Assembly: GCA_964478455.1 (NCBI GenBank)
Contig: CAYZJD010000203.1
Location: 1-8,112, forward strand
Reading direction: 5' to 3'
Origin: CAYZJD01 sp964478455
GTDB taxonomy: Bacteria; Acidobacteriota; Terriglobia; Bryobacterales; Bryobacteraceae
Length of the DNA stretch: 8,112 nt
Shown: piece after piece, positions 1 through 6,668 of the stretch
Position numbering within the stretch: position 1 is the stretch's first letter
Layout: each line of letters opens with the position of its first letter
Notes under the pieces: generated by a model
Database searches by the model: none
Told to the model about the DNA's origin: nothing
Seen by the model: only the letters and a program-made list of their open reading frames with translations
Made by a program: the position numbers and the translations under genes

Positions 1-343
1 ACAACGTCTCGCCATCGGCCGAGAGTCTCATCGACACCGCGCCGCCGGCGGCGCGCATCCGCCTGCGCAACGCCAGACTTGAAGCCACGATCTCGTGCAC
101 GGCGCCCGTGTCGGGAGTCAAGACGTAAACGGCATCACGAGCCGGGTGGGCAATCACTGCCGTGGGTCGTCCATCCACCGGAATGCGGCGGGCCAGCGTG
201 AATGTCTCCAGGTCGACCGCGGCGACCGCCTGACCTTCTTCATTGGCGACGAACGCGTAGCCGGGGAAGCCCGCGGCTTTCCTGCGGGCGCAACCGAGCG
301 CGGCAGCGGCGCAGGCCGCCAGTGCGGCGCGGCGGGCGATCAT
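1..343 (-). CDS. Probable beta-propeller (YVTN/NHL-like) lipoprotein, 5' part only
   Basis: Reading the minus strand from ATG at 343-341 gives 114 codons that run off the left edge of the window. An in-frame TAG lies five codons upstream (358-356) with no other start between, so the ATG is well fixed. The N-terminus has a basic MIARR start, an Ala/Leu-rich stretch and a Cys at residue 18 in the context A-L-G-C, a plausible though imperfect lipobox, so export and lipid anchoring are likely. From about residue 29 the sequence shows blade-like repeats: a Y-x-F-V-A-N-E-E-G strand, V-D-L-E-T, R-I-P-V-D-G-R-P, then A-V-Y-V-L-T-P-D-T-G. This is the pattern of YVTN-type propellers ('YVANEGSGTVSVID ... 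IPVGGRPHG'). The ligand and role cannot be read from this part. It is transcribed away from mreB and shows no functional tie to the rod genes. A non-lipidated secreted propeller is the main alternative. Confidence 0.72.
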   Translation of the reverse strand, partial: MIARRAALAACAAAALGCARRKAAGFPGYAFVANEEGQAVAAVDLETFTLARRIPVDGRPTAVIAHPARDAVYVLTPDTGAVHEIVASSLALRRRMRAAGGAVSMRLSADGETL

Positions 344-352
344 AGACGACCC

Positions 353-382
353 ATTCTACAGACCGCCGGTCCCTGCCACCAA
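353..382 (-). promoter_or_regulatory. Candidate promoter of the divergent lipoprotein gene (leaderless)
   Basis: On the minus strand, TAGAAT (358-353) matches five of six bases of the TATAAT -10 consensus. TTGGTG (382-377) sits 18 bases upstream as a weak -35. The -10 box ends only 9 bases before the ATG at 343, so initiation at the usual distance would give an mRNA with about 0-3 untranslated bases. There is also no Shine-Dalgarno sequence before this ATG. Seen by eye only. Confidence 0.4.
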
Positions 383-459
383 GCCGCATCCCCGCCGGAG
401 CCGGAGAATTGATGGATCTCGTTGAAATCAAATGGAGAATCGATCATTGCATGGAAGCC

Positions 460-496
460 CGGGCAGGGTTGTGCTAGCATTTGAGGGGACTGCCCG
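460..496. repeat. Inverted repeat flanking the putative mreB -10 element
   Basis: CGGGCAG (460-466) and CTGCCCG (490-496) are perfect 7-base complements separated by 23 bases that hold the extended -10 candidate. The arrangement could be an operator for a dimeric regulator or a chance dyad in GC-rich DNA. Confidence 0.3.
472..480 (+). promoter_or_regulatory. Candidate extended -10 promoter element for mreB
   Basis: TGCTAGCAT carries the TG-N motif of an extended -10 followed by TAGCAT, a four-of-six match to TATAAT. No good -35 lies at 16-18 bases; TTGCAT at 447-452 is 22 bases away, too far for normal use. Initiation near 487 would give a leader of about 110 bases before mreB. The element lies inside an inverted repeat (460-496). 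It is the best sigma-70-like candidate in the divergent region, but the evidence is weak. Confidence 0.3.
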
Positions 497-547
497 CTCC
501 CGCTCTCCCCTGACTTGCAGCGGATTCCTTGTCGTCACGGGAGGCGG
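494..547 (+). other. Possible stem-loop in the mreB leader
   Basis: CCGCTCCC (494-501) can pair with GGGAGGCGG (539-547) with a single bulged G, closing a 37-base loop. It would lie in the 5' leader if transcription starts near 487. It does not cover the GAGGAG ribosome binding site at 575. Low-confidence structure found by eye. Confidence 0.22.
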
Positions 548-574
548 ATTGTTGTGGCGAACCCGGCAATTATT

Positions 575-586
575 GAGGAGTACTCA
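575..586 (+). promoter_or_regulatory. Shine-Dalgarno region of mreB, unusually far from the ATG
   Basis: GAGGAG (575-580) is a strong anti-16S match but ends 17 bases before the ATG at 598; the usual spacing is about 5-9. No other purine-rich site lies nearer. The 12 bases GAGGAGTACTCA are identical to the rng start region (6787-6798), where the final A begins the ATG. Here the equivalent codon is ACG (586-588), in frame with mreB. An in-frame TGA at 574-576 rules out any start further upstream. Confidence 0.6.
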
Positions 587-597
587 CGCATTCTGAA

Positions 598-1623
598 ATG
601 AATTTTCGTTCGCTGTTCAGTCTTTTTTCCTCCGATTTGGCGATCGATCTCGGCACGGCGAACACGCTCGTCTACGCCAAGGGCAAAGGCATCGTTGTTA
701 ACGAGCCGTCGATCGTCGCGATCAACAAGACGACCGGCGAGGTGGAGGCGGTCGGCAAGGAAGCCAAGGAGATGCTCGGCCGCACCCCGGGCAACATTGT
801 CGCTATCCGCCCGCTGAAGGACGGCGTGATCGCCGACTTCAAAGTTACCGAGCGGATGCTCACCTACTTCATTCAGAAGGCGCACGGACGCCGGGTGCTG
901 GTGCACCCGCGCATCGTCATCGGCGTTCCAAGCGAGATCACGCCGGTGGAGAAGCGCGCGGTGGTGGATTCCGCTTATCGGGCCAAGGCGAGCGAGGTGC
1001 ACCTGGTGGAACAGGCGATGGTGGCTGCCATCGGCGCGGGCCTGCCGATCACCGAGCCGTCCGGGAACATGATCGTGGACATCGGCGGCGGAACCACGGA
1101 CGTAGCTGTCATCTCGCTGTCCGGAATCGTCTACGCGCGGTCGGTCCGGGTGGCCGGCAACGAGATGGACGACGCCATCATGCAGTACCTGAAGCGCAAG
1201 TACAACCTGCTGATCGGCGAGCGCACAGCGGAGCAGATCAAGATGCAGATCGGCTCCGCCTATCCGCTGGAGAAGCCGATCACGATGGAGGTCCGCGGCC
1301 GGAACTTGATCCAGGGCGTGCCGAAGACGATTACTGTGGAAGACAGCGAGATCCGCGAGGCGCTCTCGGAGTGCGTCGGCACGATCATGAACGCCATTCG
1401 CGTGGCGCTGGAGAGGACGCCGCCGGAGTTGAGCGCCGACATCAGCGACCGGGGCATCGTTCTCACCGGCGGCGGCGCGCTGCTGAGGAACCTGGACAAG
1501 CGCATCCGCGAGGAGACCGGCCTGCCGGTGTCGATCGCCGAAGATCCGCTCGCCTCCGTTGTTCTCGGTACCGGCAGGATGCTAAGCGACTTCCGATTGC
1601 TGCGCAGGATCTCGCTCGAATGA
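598..1623 (+). CDS. mreB: Rod shape-determining protein MreB (bacterial actin)
   Basis: A 341-residue actin-family ATPase that forms membrane-attached filaments and guides sidewall peptidoglycan synthesis. All nucleotide-site motifs are intact: phosphate-1 loop D17-L-G-T-A-N-T, phosphate-2 loop D161-I-G-G-G-T-T-D, and the adenosine motif G286-I-V-L-T-G-G-G-A. The first twelve residues (MNFRSLFSLFSS) form a short amphipathic stretch like the membrane-binding N-terminal helix of Gram-negative MreB. Length is normal for the family (about 335-350). The ATG at 598 is used because the DLGTANTLVY motif then lies at the usual distance. An in-frame ACG at 586, correctly spaced from the GAGGAG site, is a possible non-canonical start that would add four residues. 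It is the first gene of the rod operon, 19 bases before mreC. Confidence 0.97.
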   Translation: MNFRSLFSLFSSDLAIDLGTANTLVYAKGKGIVVNEPSIVAINKTTGEVEAVGKEAKEMLGRTPGNIVAIRPLKDGVIADFKVTERMLTYFIQKAHGRRVLVHPRIVIGVPSEITPVEKRAVVDSAYRAKASEVHLVEQAMVAAIGAGLPITEPSGNMIVDIGGGTTDVAVISLSGIVYARSVRVAGNEMDDAIMQYLKRKYNLLIGERTAEQIKMQIGSAYPLEKPITMEVRGRNLIQGVPKTITVEDSEIREALSECVGTIMNAIRVALERTPPELSADISDRGIVLTGGGALLRNLDKRIREETGLPVSIAEDPLASVVLGTGRMLSDFRLLRRISLE

Positions 1624-1642
1624 TCCGGGGACCGGGCGCGTC

Positions 1643-2872
1643 ATGGAAACGCTGCTCAACCGCTACCGCAATGTGACCGTCCTGCTGCTGGCGCTGTTCG
1701 CGCAGCTCATTCTTCTTGCCTACCAGGTGAAAACGAACGAGGACGTGCGGCTGATCCGCCTCTGGGCGGTTTCGGCGGTGACGCCGCTGGCCCGTCTGCT
1801 CGAAACCGGGCGGGCGAGAGCAAATTCTCTGATCGAGGATTACTTCGACCTGGTCGGCGTCCGGCAGGAAAACCGCCGGCTGCTTGCGGAACTCGGCCGG
1901 CTCAAGATGGAGAACCAGTACCTGCGCGCCGAACTCGGGACGGCGGAGCGGGCCGAGGCCCTGGCCGCGTTCCAGGCGCGTTCTCCTTCGAAGACGGTGG
2001 CCGCGCGCGTCATTGCCACCGGAGCCGGGCAGGGATCAAGAGTGGTTTTCGTGGACCGGGGATCGAACTCCGGTGTTCAGAAAGGTATGGCCGTAATCAA
2101 GCCGAACGGCATCGTGGGGCGGGTGATGGCGGTATACCCTGCCTCGTCCCAGGTGCTGCTGGTCAGCGACGCGAACTTCGCGGCCGGCGTGGTCAGCCAG
2201 AAGCACCGCGTGGTCGGAACGCTCAAGGGCACCGGGTCGTCTTACTGCATCGTTGACTATCTCCAGAACGAAGAACGGGTCGAGGTGGGCGAGTGGTTTT
2301 ACACGTCCGGCGACGACCGGCTATATCCCCGGGGCCTGCCCGTCGGCCCGGTGACAAGCGCCGGCAACGGCAAGACGTTCAAGCAAGTACACATCATGCC
2401 CAGCGGGCTGGAAGGCGGCCTCGATGAGGTGCTCATCGTGATCGAGGGTTTGCACCAGCCCATTCCCGAGTCTCAGCAGGCCGCAACCGGGATCTACATG
2501 TTGCCGGCGCCCCAGGAGGAACAACCGCAGCCGGATGCCGCCACGGCCGGAGATCGCAGTTACCTGCTCAGCACGGAAGCCGACCGGCTCCTGGACCACT
2601 ACAAGCGAGTCGGCGAAGCGCAGGGCCATGTGTTCGGAGAAGGTCCAACTCCCGATTTCAACATCAAGCCAGGGGAGCCGGCCTCCGCTCCAGCCCAGCC
2701 GCCCGGGGAAGGAGGATCAACGGAAGCCGCTCGCGCCGCCCCAGCCGTTCTCTCCGGGCAGCCGCAAGCCGCCGGCGCCACGCCGACCCGGAAGAACCTT
2801 CCCGCGCAACTCCCCAAGCATCGCCCCGCGGCGACTTCTGCCAAGCCTCCAGCCGATGAACCAGTTCGGTGA
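1643..2872 (+). CDS. mreC: Rod shape-determining protein MreC with a long C-terminal tail
   Basis: A 409-residue bitopic inner-membrane protein that links MreB to PBP2/RodA and activates the elongation complex from the periplasm. Visible parts: a short cytoplasmic N-terminus, one membrane segment (about residues 11-28), a coiled coil (about 70-110, with heptad Leu and Q-E-N-R-R-L), and the paired beta-barrel core (about 117-269, including V-D-R-G-S-N-S-G-V-Q-K-G-M and N-G-I-V-G-R-V). Residues 270-409 form an extra tail rich in Pro, Ala, Gln and Gly, with one less biased, probably helical block near 306-340 (T-E-A-D-R-L-L-D-H-Y-K-R). Many MreC proteins stop soon after the core. The gene starts 19 bases after mreB with only a weak GGGGA upstream, and its last 17 bases overlap mreD. 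Identity is clear; the tail's function is unknown. Confidence 0.94.
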   Translation: METLLNRYRNVTVLLLALFAQLILLAYQVKTNEDVRLIRLWAVSAVTPLARLLETGRARANSLIEDYFDLVGVRQENRRLLAELGRLKMENQYLRAELGTAERAEALAAFQARSPSKTVAARVIATGAGQGSRVVFVDRGSNSGVQKGMAVIKPNGIVGRVMAVYPASSQVLLVSDANFAAGVVSQKHRVVGTLKGTGSSYCIVDYLQNEERVEVGEWFYTSGDDRLYPRGLPVGPVTSAGNGKTFKQVHIMPSGLEGGLDEVLIVIEGLHQPIPESQQAATGIYMLPAPQEEQPQPDAATAGDRSYLLSTEADRLLDHYKRVGEAQGHVFGEGPTPDFNIKPGEPASAPAQPPGEGGSTEAARAAPAVLSGQPQAAGATPTRKNLPAQLPKHRPAATSAKPPADEPVR

Positions 2873-3392
2873 AACGTACTCGTTGGGCCGCGCCCGAGGG
2901 CGGAGATTATTGCGCTTCCGGTTGTGGGTGCTGCTGGCAGCGCCGCTGGCGGCCATTCTGTCCCAGGTCTATGTGCCGCTCTTTTTCAGTCCCTTTACCT
3001 TGTTCGATCTGCCTTTGCTGGTGACCGTGTATTTCGCGGTGATGCGCCGCAGCCCCATGTTCGGCATCTTTGCCGGCGCGGGCATCGGCCTCGTGCAGGA
3101 CGCACTCTCCCAGCAGCCGCTTGGGATGTTCGGCATGGTCAAGACGGTGGTAGGTTTCGCCGCCGCCTCGGTGAGCGTTCGCTTCGACGTGGAGCGGGCT
3201 CCTATCCGCTTCACGCTCGCCTTCCTCTTCTTCCTCCTCCACTACTTCGCCTACGCGGCCCTGGCGCACTGGCTCCTGGGGCAGGCCGGGGAGGCCGAGT
3301 TCGGCCAGGCGCTGCTGATGGCGTTCCTCAACGCTCTCGTTGCCGTCCCGCTCTTTCACCTTTTGGATAGACTGAAGAAGGACGAGGACTAG
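2856..3392 (+). CDS. mreD: Rod shape-determining protein MreD
   Basis: A 178-residue polytopic inner-membrane protein of the elongasome, of normal MreD length (about 160-180). After a basic cytoplasmic N-terminus (about 1-22) the protein is almost wholly hydrophobic, with about five or six membrane segments (roughly 23-44, 49-63, 68-84, 89-110, 118-143 and 150-170). The G70-I-F-A-G-A-G-I-G-L-x-Q-D82 stretch followed by P-L-G is typical of MreD. The open frame extends far upstream into mreC, but the ATG at 2856 gives the family's usual N-terminus. It overlaps the mreC stop by 17 bases and has no clear Shine-Dalgarno sequence, so translation is probably coupled to mreC. The sequence is poorly conserved in general; the call rests on topology and position. 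Confidence 0.9.
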   Translation: MNQFGETYSLGRARGRRLLRFRLWVLLAAPLAAILSQVYVPLFFSPFTLFDLPLLVTVYFAVMRRSPMFGIFAGAGIGLVQDALSQQPLGMFGMVKTVVGFAAASVSVRFDVERAPIRFTLAFLFFLLHYFAYAALAHWLLGQAGEAEFGQALLMAFLNALVAVPLFHLLDRLKKDED

Positions 3393-3445
3393 CGGCCGTT
3401 CCGGATGCCGTTCGGTTGCCGCGCATCGCCGGGTCGCGCGGCGGT

Positions 3446-5401
3446 ATGATGTACGCGCCCGCCGGCGGTAATTGCCGGAAACTGCCGCCAGCAAGCAGCA
3501 ACGTGCCAGTGTTTCGCCGCGACCGCAACCACGACGGGTATCTCACCCGGCCGCTCGCGCACGACGACTCCAAGCTGGCTGCCGGCAAGATCGCGTTCTT
3601 CCAATACGTCACCGTTGGCGTCTTTCTGTTTTTGATCTCCGGCTTCTGGGATCTCCAGGTTCGCAATCCCGAGCTGTACAGCGTCCAGGCGGACCGCAAC
3701 CGCATTAAATCCTTGCCGATTCTTGCTCCGCGGGGCAAGATCCTTGACCGCGAAGGCCGGGTGCTGGTGGACAACCACTCCTCCTTCAGTCTGATCCTGT
3801 CCCGCGAGAACCTGAAACCCGAGCACCTCCGTGCGATCGCCGACGGCCTGCGTCTCGACCACGAGGAACTCGTCGCTCGCCTTCGCCGCTTCCGGTCCCG
3901 CCCGCGCTACGAGCCGATCATCATCAAAGAGGAACTGACGCAATCCGACCTCTCCTTCGTGGAAGCCCATCGCGGCATGGACACCTTTCCGGAGATGGAG
4001 CTGATTCATGCGCAGCGACGCCTCTATCCTCGCAACGGGCTGGCCGCGCACGTCATCGGGTACATCGGCGAAGTCAGCGAGTCCGAGCTGAACACCTCCG
4101 AATTCGCCCGTTACAACCAGGGCGATGTCATTGGCAAGGCCGGCATCGAGCGCCAGTACAACGACACGCTCATGGGCGTCGACGGGCAGCGCCAGGTCAT
4201 CGTTGACAGCCGCGGCCGCGAGCGCCAGGTCATTGGGCTGAAGGAGGCCGTCCCTGGCAAATCGCTGCATCTCACGATCGATCTGGATCTCCAGGTGGTC
4301 GCGGAGCTGGCGATGGAGAATCGTAAAGGAGCTGTCGTCGCGCTCGACCCCCGCAACGGAGACGTGCTGGCGATGGTCAGCCGGCCGGCCTTCGATCCAG
4401 GCCGGTTCGCCGGCCGGATCCGGTCACGCGAGTGGCAGGAGATCATCGGCGATCCGGATAATCCGCTGCTCAACCGCGCGATCCAGGCGCAACTGGCCCC
4501 GGGCTCCACGTTCAAGCCCATTGTTGCGCTGGCGGCGCTCGAAAGCGGCGCCATCGACCCCGGCTTCAACGTTTACTGTAACGGGGGCGCAAGCTTCTAT
4601 GGGCGCTATTTCCGCTGTCATCTGAGGGGAGGCCACGGTTTAGTCGACCTCCACCGGGGAATCGTGCAATCCTGCGACGTGTTCTTCTACACAGTCGGGA
4701 ACCGCCTCAGCATCGACCAGATCGCCGAATACGCCGCCTCCTGCAGCCTGGGCCGCAGGACGGGCATCGATCTGCCCCACGAGGCCGAGGGCGTTGTGCC
4801 GTCGTCGCGATGGAAAGCACGCACCTTCCGCCAGAAGTGGTACGCGGGTGAGACCATTTCGGTCGCCATCGGCCAGGGCGCCCTCACCGTGACCCCAATT
4901 CAGCTCGCTTACGCGGTCGGCGGCCTCGCGATGGGAGGCGTATGGCGCGCGCCGCACCTGACGCTGGAGCAGGACCGCAAAGAGCCGCCGCAAAAAGCTG
5001 AGTTCAATCCGGACCATGTGGCGAGCGTCGTCTACGGCATGTACGGCGTCGTCAACGAAGGCGGCACAGGCGCGCGCGCTCAGATGCCGGGCATCGAGCT
5101 GTGCGGCAAGACCGGCACCGCGCAACTCGCCTCCAATGAGGCTCTGAAGAAGTCCAAGTTGAGCCAATTGCTCAAGGACAATGCGTGGTTCGTGGGCTTC
5201 GCCCCGCGCCAGTTTCCGGAAATCGTCGTGGTGGCGCTCTTCGAGGGCGGCGAGCACGGCAACCTGGCGGCGCCGATCGTTCGCGACGTGATCAAGGCTT
5301 ACTTCGACAAGAAGGCGCGCCAGGCTGCGCCGCCCCTGGTGGCGGCCGCGCGGGTTTCACACCCCGGCGCAAGTTCAGGGAGCGCAGCGCTGAGCCAATG
5401 A
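3446..5401 (+). CDS. mrdA: Penicillin-binding protein 2 (elongasome transpeptidase)
   Basis: A class B PBP of about 651 residues that crosslinks new sidewall peptidoglycan and works as a pair with RodA. With the start at 3446, a membrane segment spans about 50-70. The pedestal motif P95-R-G-K-I-L-D-R-E-G and the G230-K-A-G-I-E-R-Q-Y block follow. The transpeptidase domain has S354-T-F-K (active-site Ser and Lys), S409-C-D (the SxN position, here SxD) and K555-T-G-T. All catalytic motifs are intact. The start is uncertain: TTG 3416, ATG 3446, ATG 3449, GTG 3503 and GTG 3509 are all in frame and none has a convincing Shine-Dalgarno sequence. ATG 3446 was chosen as a conventional codon. It lies 53 bases after mreD and its stop overlaps the rodA start (ATGA). 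Confidence 0.95.
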   Translation: MMYAPAGGNCRKLPPASSNVPVFRRDRNHDGYLTRPLAHDDSKLAAGKIAFFQYVTVGVFLFLISGFWDLQVRNPELYSVQADRNRIKSLPILAPRGKILDREGRVLVDNHSSFSLILSRENLKPEHLRAIADGLRLDHEELVARLRRFRSRPRYEPIIIKEELTQSDLSFVEAHRGMDTFPEMELIHAQRRLYPRNGLAAHVIGYIGEVSESELNTSEFARYNQGDVIGKAGIERQYNDTLMGVDGQRQVIVDSRGRERQVIGLKEAVPGKSLHLTIDLDLQVVAELAMENRKGAVVALDPRNGDVLAMVSRPAFDPGRFAGRIRSREWQEIIGDPDNPLLNRAIQAQLAPGSTFKPIVALAALESGAIDPGFNVYCNGGASFYGRYFRCHLRGGHGLVDLHRGIVQSCDVFFYTVGNRLSIDQIAEYAASCSLGRRTGIDLPHEAEGVVPSSRWKARTFRQKWYAGETISVAIGQGALTVTPIQLAYAVGGLAMGGVWRAPHLTLEQDRKEPPQKAEFNPDHVASVVYGMYGVVNEGGTGARAQMPGIELCGKTGTAQLASNEALKKSKLSQLLKDNAWFVGFAPRQFPEIVVVALFEGGEHGNLAAPIVRDVIKAYFDKKARQAAPPLVAAARVSHPGASSGSAALSQ

Positions 5402-6489
5402 CCTCCTACCGCTCCTTGCGAGACCTGGACTGGCCGCTGCTGGCGCTGACCCTTGCCGTTTGCGCGCTCGGCATCCTCCAGATTTACAGCGCCACCCTTG
5501 GCACCGTCTGGCGCGAGAGCTGGTGGAAGCAGACCGCCTTTGTCTGCGTGGGATTGCTGCTGATGATCCTCGTCACGCGGATCGATTACCACGCGATTCT
5601 CGAGCATGTGCCGTTGCTGTATCTGTTGTCGACCGTCACGTTGATCGTGGTTTCCCTGGCCGGGCGAAAGGTGTTCGGCTCCCGCCGCTGGATCCCGCTG
5701 CCCGGCGGCTTCACCCTCCAGGTTTCGGAATTCGTTAAACTGGTAGTGGTGCTGCTGGTGGCTCGTTATCTAAGCGAGCTGAAGACAGACCGGCTTGCGA
5801 CGCGAGATCTGCTCAAGCTGGGAGTGCTGGTGGGCATCCCCATGGCTCTGGTGATGAAGCAGCCCGACTTGGGCACTTCGCTCACCTACCTGCCCATCCT
5901 GGCGACCGGCATGCTTTTCGCGGGCCTCCAATGGAAGCATGGATTGGCAATACTGCTCGCAGCCGCGCTGCTCCTGCCGGCGGGCTGGTGGGTGCTGAAG
6001 GATTACCAGAAGGCGCGCCTGGCCAGCTTTCGGGATCCGGCTCGCGATCCGCTCGGGACCGGCTACCAGGTGACGCAATCGAAGATCGCCGTCGGCTCCG
6101 GCGGGATGTGGGGCAAGGGCGTGACCCAGGGCTCGCAGACGCAGTTGCGGTTCTTGCCGGTGCCGCACACGGATTTCATTCTGGCCGCCTTCGCCGAGGA
6201 ACACGGTTTCGTCGGCGTAGCGGTGGTTTTGGGTTTGTATTTTCTGGTGCTCATGCAGATCGTTCAGAACGCGCAGACAGCGCCCGACCGGGCCGGCATG
6301 TACATCTGCATGGGCGCAGCGGCTTTGTTACTGTTCCACTTGTTGGTGAATGTGGGAATGCTGGTCGGCAGGATGCCCGTCACCGGAATCCCGCTGCCGC
6401 TGATGAGTTATGGCGGCTCCAGTGTTCTCACGGTGTTTATGATGCTCGGGCTGGTGAATAGCGTCCGGCTCCGGCGATTTGTGAATTGA
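5398..6489 (+). CDS. rodA: Peptidoglycan glycosyltransferase RodA (SEDS family)
   Basis: A 363-residue polytopic membrane enzyme that polymerises lipid II into glycan strands and is activated by PBP2 and MreC. SEDS hallmarks are present: S-R-R-W-I-P-L-P-G-G-F-T-L-Q near the third segment, K-Q-P-D157-L-G-T-S, and P-H-T-D259-F-I-L-A-A-F-A-E-E. The Asp of the last motif corresponds to the essential extracytoplasmic Asp established for RodA. The C-terminal M-P-V-T-G-I-P-L-P-L-M-S-Y-G-G-S-S signature is complete. About ten membrane segments are expected. The R-W-I-P-L-P-G sequence and the adjacent PBP2 favour RodA over FtsW. The ATG overlaps the mrdA stop as ATGA, indicating translational coupling. 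The frame stays open well upstream into mrdA, but that part is shadow. It is the last gene of the rod cluster. Confidence 0.96.
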   Translation: MTSYRSLRDLDWPLLALTLAVCALGILQIYSATLGTVWRESWWKQTAFVCVGLLLMILVTRIDYHAILEHVPLLYLLSTVTLIVVSLAGRKVFGSRRWIPLPGGFTLQVSEFVKLVVVLLVARYLSELKTDRLATRDLLKLGVLVGIPMALVMKQPDLGTSLTYLPILATGMLFAGLQWKHGLAILLAAALLLPAGWWVLKDYQKARLASFRDPARDPLGTGYQVTQSKIAVGSGGMWGKGVTQGSQTQLRFLPVPHTDFILAAFAEEHGFVGVAVVLGLYFLVLMQIVQNAQTAPDRAGMYICMGAAALLLFHLLVNVGMLVGRMPVTGIPLPLMSYGGSSVLTVFMMLGLVNSVRLRRFVN

Positions 6490-6555
6490 GGCGTTTGAAC
6501 CGCGGTAACGCGAGAGAGAACGGAAGCAACAGGGTTTTGGCACTCGAGATAGTTG

Positions 6556-6596
6556 CGGGAACCGCCGCTTACGATCGGATTGACAGCCGGTTCCCG
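6556..6596. repeat. 9-base inverted repeat downstream of rodA
   Basis: CGGGAACCG (6556-6564) and CGGTTCCCG (6588-6596) are perfect complements separated by 23 bases. In RNA this is a stable stem with a large loop, without a following U-run, so it is a poor intrinsic terminator by itself. In DNA it is operator-like and encloses a perfect TTGACA (6580-6585). It could be an mRNA 3'-end stabiliser for the rod transcript or a regulator site for rng. Confidence 0.45.
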
Positions 6597-6608
6597 GGCC
6601 TGTGCATG
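6580..6608 (+). promoter_or_regulatory. Weak promoter candidate for rng
   Basis: A perfect -35 hexamer TTGACA (6580-6585) is followed after 17 bases by TGCATG (6603-6608), which matches TATAAT at only two positions. The good -35 and ideal spacing are suggestive and the -10 is poor. If used, transcription would begin near 6615 and the leader would include the hairpins at 6625, 6669 and 6774. Confidence 0.25.
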
Positions 6609-6624
6609 GCGTTGGAAAGCGCGC

Positions 6625-6649
6625 CGGCCCGATTTCGGGCCGCGGTTTT
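6625..6649 (+). terminator. Possible intrinsic terminator or attenuator between rodA and rng
   Basis: CGGCCCGA (6625-6632) and TCGGGCCG (6635-6642) form an 8-base perfect palindromic stem (a realistic 7-pair stem with an ATTT loop). CGG and a run of four T (6646-6649) follow. The stem is strong but the U-tract is short and displaced by three bases, so termination may be partial. A second small stem GCGG-TTTT-CCGC (6642-6653) overlaps it. It could end the rod operon mRNA or attenuate read-through into rng. Confidence 0.4.
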
Positions 6650-6668
6650 CCGCCGGGCCTTAAAAAAG

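Noticed and set aside
95..412. Plus-strand open frame of 105 codons at the left end
   Set aside because: It is antisense to the lipoprotein reading, which has a signal peptide, Cys-18 and propeller-type repeats; the plus frame has none of these.
2907..3494. Minus-strand open frame of 195 codons opposite mreD
   Set aside because: Its Glu/Arg-rich content is the antisense reading of hydrophobic mreD codons; there is no start signal or domain.
3389..4270. Long minus-strand open frame (293 codons) opposite PBP2
   Set aside because: It lies antisense to the conserved, motif-bearing mrdA frame. High-GC coding DNA often opens the opposite strand, and the protein shows no recognisable domain or start signal.
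4640..5257. Minus-strand open frame of 205 codons opposite the transpeptidase domain
   Set aside because: It covers the PBP2 segment carrying the SCD and KTGT motifs and is antisense to it; its composition is that of GC-rich antisense shadow.
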